A DNA stretch of 38,942 bases from a virus, in the IMG/VR virus record IMGVR_UViG_3300011244_000004, positions 1-38,942 of that record; one strand, 5' to 3'. Below are positions 36,779 to 38,942 of the stretch, piece by piece. A program made the translations under genes and the position numbers. The notes under the pieces were generated by a model. That model was not told the origin of the DNA and did not search any database. It was given only the letters and a program-made list of their open reading frames with translations. Each line of letters opens with the position of its first letter. The first letter of the stretch is position 1.

Positions 36779-36870
36779 CCCGGCCCCCGATTGGCCAGGT
36801 ACAGCCCGGTCACCACCAGGGCCACCAGACAGCCCACCACCACCGTCACGAAGAGCGCGACCCCGTCCAT
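36775..36870 (-). CDS. 31-residue single-pass membrane peptide
   Basis: This tiny frame encodes a membrane helix (LFVTVVVGCLVALVVTGLYL). ATG 36870 overlaps the upstream stop as TAATG and its stop overlaps the ParB-like start as GTGA, so the coupling is tight on both sides. Function unknown. Confidence 0.55.
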   Translation of the reverse strand: MDGVALFVTVVVGCLVALVVTGLYLANRGPG

Positions 36871-37058
36871 TACCCCTCGCCGTCCTTGCTCTGGGCTTCG
36901 ACGATCCTGGCGTCGGACTCACGCAACGCCTCGGCCAGATCCCGGATGTCCTGCCTATCCGAGGGCGCGCCCCGCACCAGTTGCGCGTCATGGTCCCGCC
37001 GGGCGGCCTTGCTCAGCACCTCCAAACCCTTGACCGTGACCTCTACCCGCCGTGGCAT
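36870..37058 (-). CDS. Small charged helical protein
   Basis: This 62-residue protein (VTVKGLEVLSKAARRDHDAQ, DIRDLAEALRESDARIVEAQ) is probably an amphipathic helix bundle. ATG 37058 lies one base after the upstream stop. No family was recognised. Confidence 0.5.
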   Translation of the reverse strand: MPRRVEVTVKGLEVLSKAARRDHDAQLVRGAPSDRQDIRDLAEALRESDARIVEAQSKDGEG

Positions 37059-37059
37059 C

Positions 37060-37221
37060 TCAGCCCCCCAGCCGCGCCACGAGCGCCGACCCCGCCCAGA
37101 ACGCCAGCCCCCAGGCCACCAACCTGCTCGGGATGGTCGGATGGGGCACCGCTGCCAGAACGAAGCACACGACGGCAGCGATGAGCATGATCAGCGACAA
37201 AATTCCACCGCCGAGGTTCAT
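37060..37221 (-). CDS. Two-helix membrane protein
   Basis: This 53-residue protein has hydrophobic segments at ~7-24 (ILSLIMLIAAVVCFVLAA) and ~33-49 (LVAWGLAFWAGSALVA). ATG 37221 overlaps the stop of the RHH gene (ATGA). Function unknown. Confidence 0.55.
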   Translation of the reverse strand: MNLGGGILSLIMLIAAVVCFVLAAVPHPTIPSRLVAWGLAFWAGSALVARLGG

Positions 37222-37505
37222 CTCACGTTTCCTTCCTCACGTCTCTTCCGCTTCAATCGCCGACCGCGCACCCGCACGCCCAACGCCCTCCCCGCCGCGT
37301 GCATGACCGCACGGCGGACGAACTGGCTCTGCGTCAACCCCGACTTCTGGGCCGCCTGCCGCACCAGTCCGGCGTCTCCCGCATCGAAGCGCGTGCAGAT
37401 GACGGCGCCGAGGCGCATGGGCCCCTGGCCGGCCGCGACCGCTTGCCATTCGGAGAGGTCGGCGTCGTCCCCGAGGGGCAAGAGGTCGGGATCAGGGGTC
37501 ATCAT
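37218..37505 (-). CDS. Ribbon-helix-helix-like protein
   Basis: This 95-residue protein has a segment VICTRFDAGDAGLVRQAAQK then SGLTQSQFVRRAVMHAAGR, the beta-helix-helix spacing of RHH/Arc-type DNA-binding proteins. A strongly basic tail (RVRGRRLKRKRREEG) follows. ATG 37505 has GGAG seven bases upstream. It may regulate the late operon. Confidence 0.6.
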   Translation of the reverse strand: MMTPDPDLLPLGDDADLSEWQAVAAGQGPMRLGAVICTRFDAGDAGLVRQAAQKSGLTQSQFVRRAVMHAAGRALGVRVRGRRLKRKRREEGNVR

Positions 37506-37542
37506 CCTTCCGCTCCGTCCCGCCGCACCAGCGTGAGATCCT

Positions 37543-37824
37543 TCATGCGGGCCGCCACACCACTCCACTGCCTTTGCAGGAGCGACAGTCGACCGCCGCG
37601 CCGTCCGCCAGCGCCGGGTCATAGAAGGCGGCCGGCCGCTCGCCGCGCCCCTCGCACACGGGGCAGACGTGGGGCGTCGGCGGGGGGTGGATCACCCACC
37701 CCTGCGTCACCGGCGGGACCCGGAACCACCCCCACGGCTGCGCCCCCTCTGCGTCCGTCGGTTCCGGGTCGGCGCCGACGGGCGTGCCGGCCGGTCGCTC
37801 AGTGGCCATCATCGTTCCGCTCAC
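37543..37824 (-). CDS. DnaJ-type zinc-finger protein
   Basis: This 93-residue protein has CPVCEGRGERPAAF and DCRSCKGSGVVW, a double CxxCxGxG knuckle as in the DnaJ zinc domain but in one copy. GTG 37824 (GTGA coupling) or ATG 37812 may be the start; AAGGAGG lies upstream. Function unknown. Confidence 0.55.
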   Translation of the reverse strand: MSGTMMATERPAGTPVGADPEPTDAEGAQPWGWFRVPPVTQGWVIHPPPTPHVCPVCEGRGERPAAFYDPALADGAAVDCRSCKGSGVVWRPA

Positions 37825-37997
37825 CCCTCCTTCGCTTTCCGCTCCGCATCGCGCAGTTCCCGCACCGCCTCGCGCAAGTCCTTGATGGCGCCGTTATCGG
37901 GCACCGTGGTGAGGCGGTCGTTGACGGCCAGTTTCTCGCGGGCCACGTCGCCGAGGATGCGGGCGCAGGTCGGGCTGACGGACACTTTCTCGCTCAT
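37821..37997 (-). CDS. Small charged protein
   Basis: This 58-residue helical protein (IKDLREAVRELRDAERKAKE) starts at ATG 37997 in an ATGA overlap with the upstream gene. No family was recognised. Confidence 0.55.
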   Translation of the reverse strand: MSEKVSVSPTCARILGDVAREKLAVNDRLTTVPDNGAIKDLREAVRELRDAERKAKEG

Positions 37998-38365
37998 CGC
38001 CTTCCCGCCTCCAGCAGTTGCAGACGGAGTGTTTCTGGATCGAGGCCGAACCACCACAGCGCCCTGAGGGTGGAGCCGTACTCCCCCGTCTCCATCCACC
38101 GTTGCGTCTCGAGCACCAAATCCTCTTCCCACCCGACGGCGTCCTCGTGCCTCGCCCGGCAGGGATGCGCGAGGGCGCCCGTCTCCACCCATCGGAGGGT
38201 GGGGCTGAACTTCCGGCCCAGCAGCGCCGACAGCAGCCGGTGGTACGGATCATGCGCGTCGTTCAGCCGGTCGACGGCGTCGCCCCCGGTGTAGCCGCAC
38301 CACGCCGCCGTCTGCCGTTGCTGCTCGGCCTGGACGTCCGCCGGGGAGCGAGGGTCGTGGGTCAC
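37994..38365 (-). CDS. Hypothetical protein
   Basis: This 123-residue protein is Trp-rich and helical (AWCGYTGGDAVDRLNDAHDP, ETQRWMETGEYGSTLRALWW). GTG 38365 overlaps the stop of the preceding gene as GTGA. No family was recognised. Confidence 0.5.
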   Translation of the reverse strand: MTHDPRSPADVQAEQQRQTAAWCGYTGGDAVDRLNDAHDPYHRLLSALLGRKFSPTLRWVETGALAHPCRARHEDAVGWEEDLVLETQRWMETGEYGSTLRALWWFGLDPETLRLQLLEAGRR

Positions 38366-38658
38366 AGGAGGTCACGCCTCGGCTCGACGTAGAAGCGGCC
38401 CTGCTCGGCCCGCTGCACCGACCCGGACGACACCCAGATTTTCCACCAGTGGCCGGGCAGACCCGCCACCGAGTCGGCGTAGTAGGCCCCGCCGCTGCCG
38501 GTGTTGGTCACCGCCGGTTCGACCTGTTCGCCGGTCTCTTCCCGGATGAGGATCAGCTCGAGCGTCGGCGTGTTGGTCAGGGCGCCCGCGTAGTCCCGCA
38601 CGGTGTTCGAGAAGCGGACGAGATTGCCCTGCAGATAGATCGGCACAGAAGTCGCCAT
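38362..38658 (-). CDS. Beta-rich phage structural protein (putative)
   Basis: This 98-residue protein is predicted to be an Ig-like beta sandwich (NTPTLELILIREETGEQ, SGGAYYADSVAGLPGHWW, EQGRFYVEPRRDLL), a pattern of small virion or tail accessory proteins. ATG 38658 was chosen because the next gene ends at 38661. Its place before the packaging genes, and not after the tail genes, is unusual. Confidence 0.5.
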   Translation of the reverse strand: MATSVPIYLQGNLVRFSNTVRDYAGALTNTPTLELILIREETGEQVEPAVTNTGSGGAYYADSVAGLPGHWWKIWVSSGSVQRAEQGRFYVEPRRDLL

Positions 38659-38660
38659 AC

Positions 38661-38912
38661 CTACGCCTCCACCAGTTCCATGCTGCCCAACTCGGTGTCT
38701 TGGGTAGTCATGCCGCCCAGCTCGACGTCTCCGAGGAGGAAGGAGGCCAGGGCGGCGTCGGTCAGGACGAAGGTGCCCCGGAAGTCGCTCTGCTCTCCCG
38801 CCGCACCCGTGACGGGCCGCAGCGTGCCGGCCGCTGCGCCGATGAACACCAGCGAGGCGACGCCCGCGCTCAGGACCGGCGGCGTCGTCCCGGCGATCCA
38901 CCAGGCGACCAC
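38661..38912 (-). CDS. Small hypothetical beta-rich protein
   Basis: This 83-residue protein has LG-type short repeats near the end (LLGDVELGGMTTQDTELGSM). GTG 38912 is directly preceded by an in-frame stop, so the gene is complete at this end, but no ribosome site is visible. It is coupled to the next gene (three-base gap). It may be a virion protein. Confidence 0.45.
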   Translation of the reverse strand: MVAWWIAGTTPPVLSAGVASLVFIGAAAGTLRPVTGAAGEQSDFRGTFVLTDAALASFLLGDVELGGMTTQDTELGSMELVEA

Positions 38913-38942
38913 CTACGTGCAGAAGGCGCCCGGTGACTACGT

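Noticed and set aside
1-38942. CRISPR array
   Set aside because: No regularly spaced repeats with unique spacers were seen. The CCACCGGA repeats are short and within a coding frame.
1-38942. Integrase, partition or TET/JBP dioxygenase gene
   Set aside because: I looked for tyrosine and serine recombinase patterns, ParA, and the HxD...H oxygenase pattern among plausible genes and found none. They may lie outside the window.

Overview
The window is an incomplete stretch of a tailed-phage or prophage genome with very high GC content. It carries a full set of siphovirus morphogenesis genes: small and large terminase, portal, minor head protein, scaffold, decoration protein, HK97-type major capsid protein, connectors, tail terminator, tail tube, a frameshifted tail assembly chaperone, a 1338-residue tape measure, a minor tail protein, a C1q-like fibre, holin and endolysin. 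Both ends of the window cut through the genome. No host gene, rRNA or tRNA was recognised. The host is probably a high-GC bacterium (actinobacterial or Chloroflexi-like), judged only from composition, the frequent GTG starts and the apparently leaderless promoters. Two opposed HTH regulators with operators suggest a temperate lifestyle, but no integrase or partition gene is visible.

Layout. Positions 1-8.8 kb hold early and regulatory genes: a Rad52/Erf-like annealing protein, an HNH endonuclease, a divergent repressor pair (2.17-3.43 kb), an HTH/coiled-coil protein whose gene is full of CCACCGGA repeats, small zinc-ribbon proteins, a C5-cytosine DNA methyltransferase, and a second divergent control region (7.63-7.72 kb). 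From 8.8 to 11.4 kb there is an AAA_25/RepA-like ATPase, two adjacent XRE domains and, on the other strand, three tiny genes of which two encode membrane proteins. The late genes run leftwards on the minus strand from 38.9 kb to 11.4 kb. They begin with small genes, then a ParB-like protein and a TET-associated glycosyltransferase, followed by packaging, head, tail and lysis genes in the usual order.

Three plus-strand cassettes interrupt the minus-strand late operon: two related HNH endonucleases and one putative lipoprotein moron. Each begins with an AT-box and a strong hairpin directly before the gene. The hairpins ahead of the two HNH genes have the same architecture and show compensatory base changes. 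One HNH cassette sits at the 5' end of the tail-fibre gene and appears to have supplied a recoded copy of that gene's first six codons together with a new ribosome binding site.

Functionally, the methyltransferase, the glycosyltransferase and the ParB-like protein fit a pathway in which 5-methylcytosine is oxidised and then glycosylated in phage DNA. The oxidase (TET/JBP) is not in the window and would have to lie outside it. Other points of interest are a holin reading frame with an ATC start, a second XRE domain without a usual start codon, and a strong intrinsic terminator just upstream of the scaffold gene.
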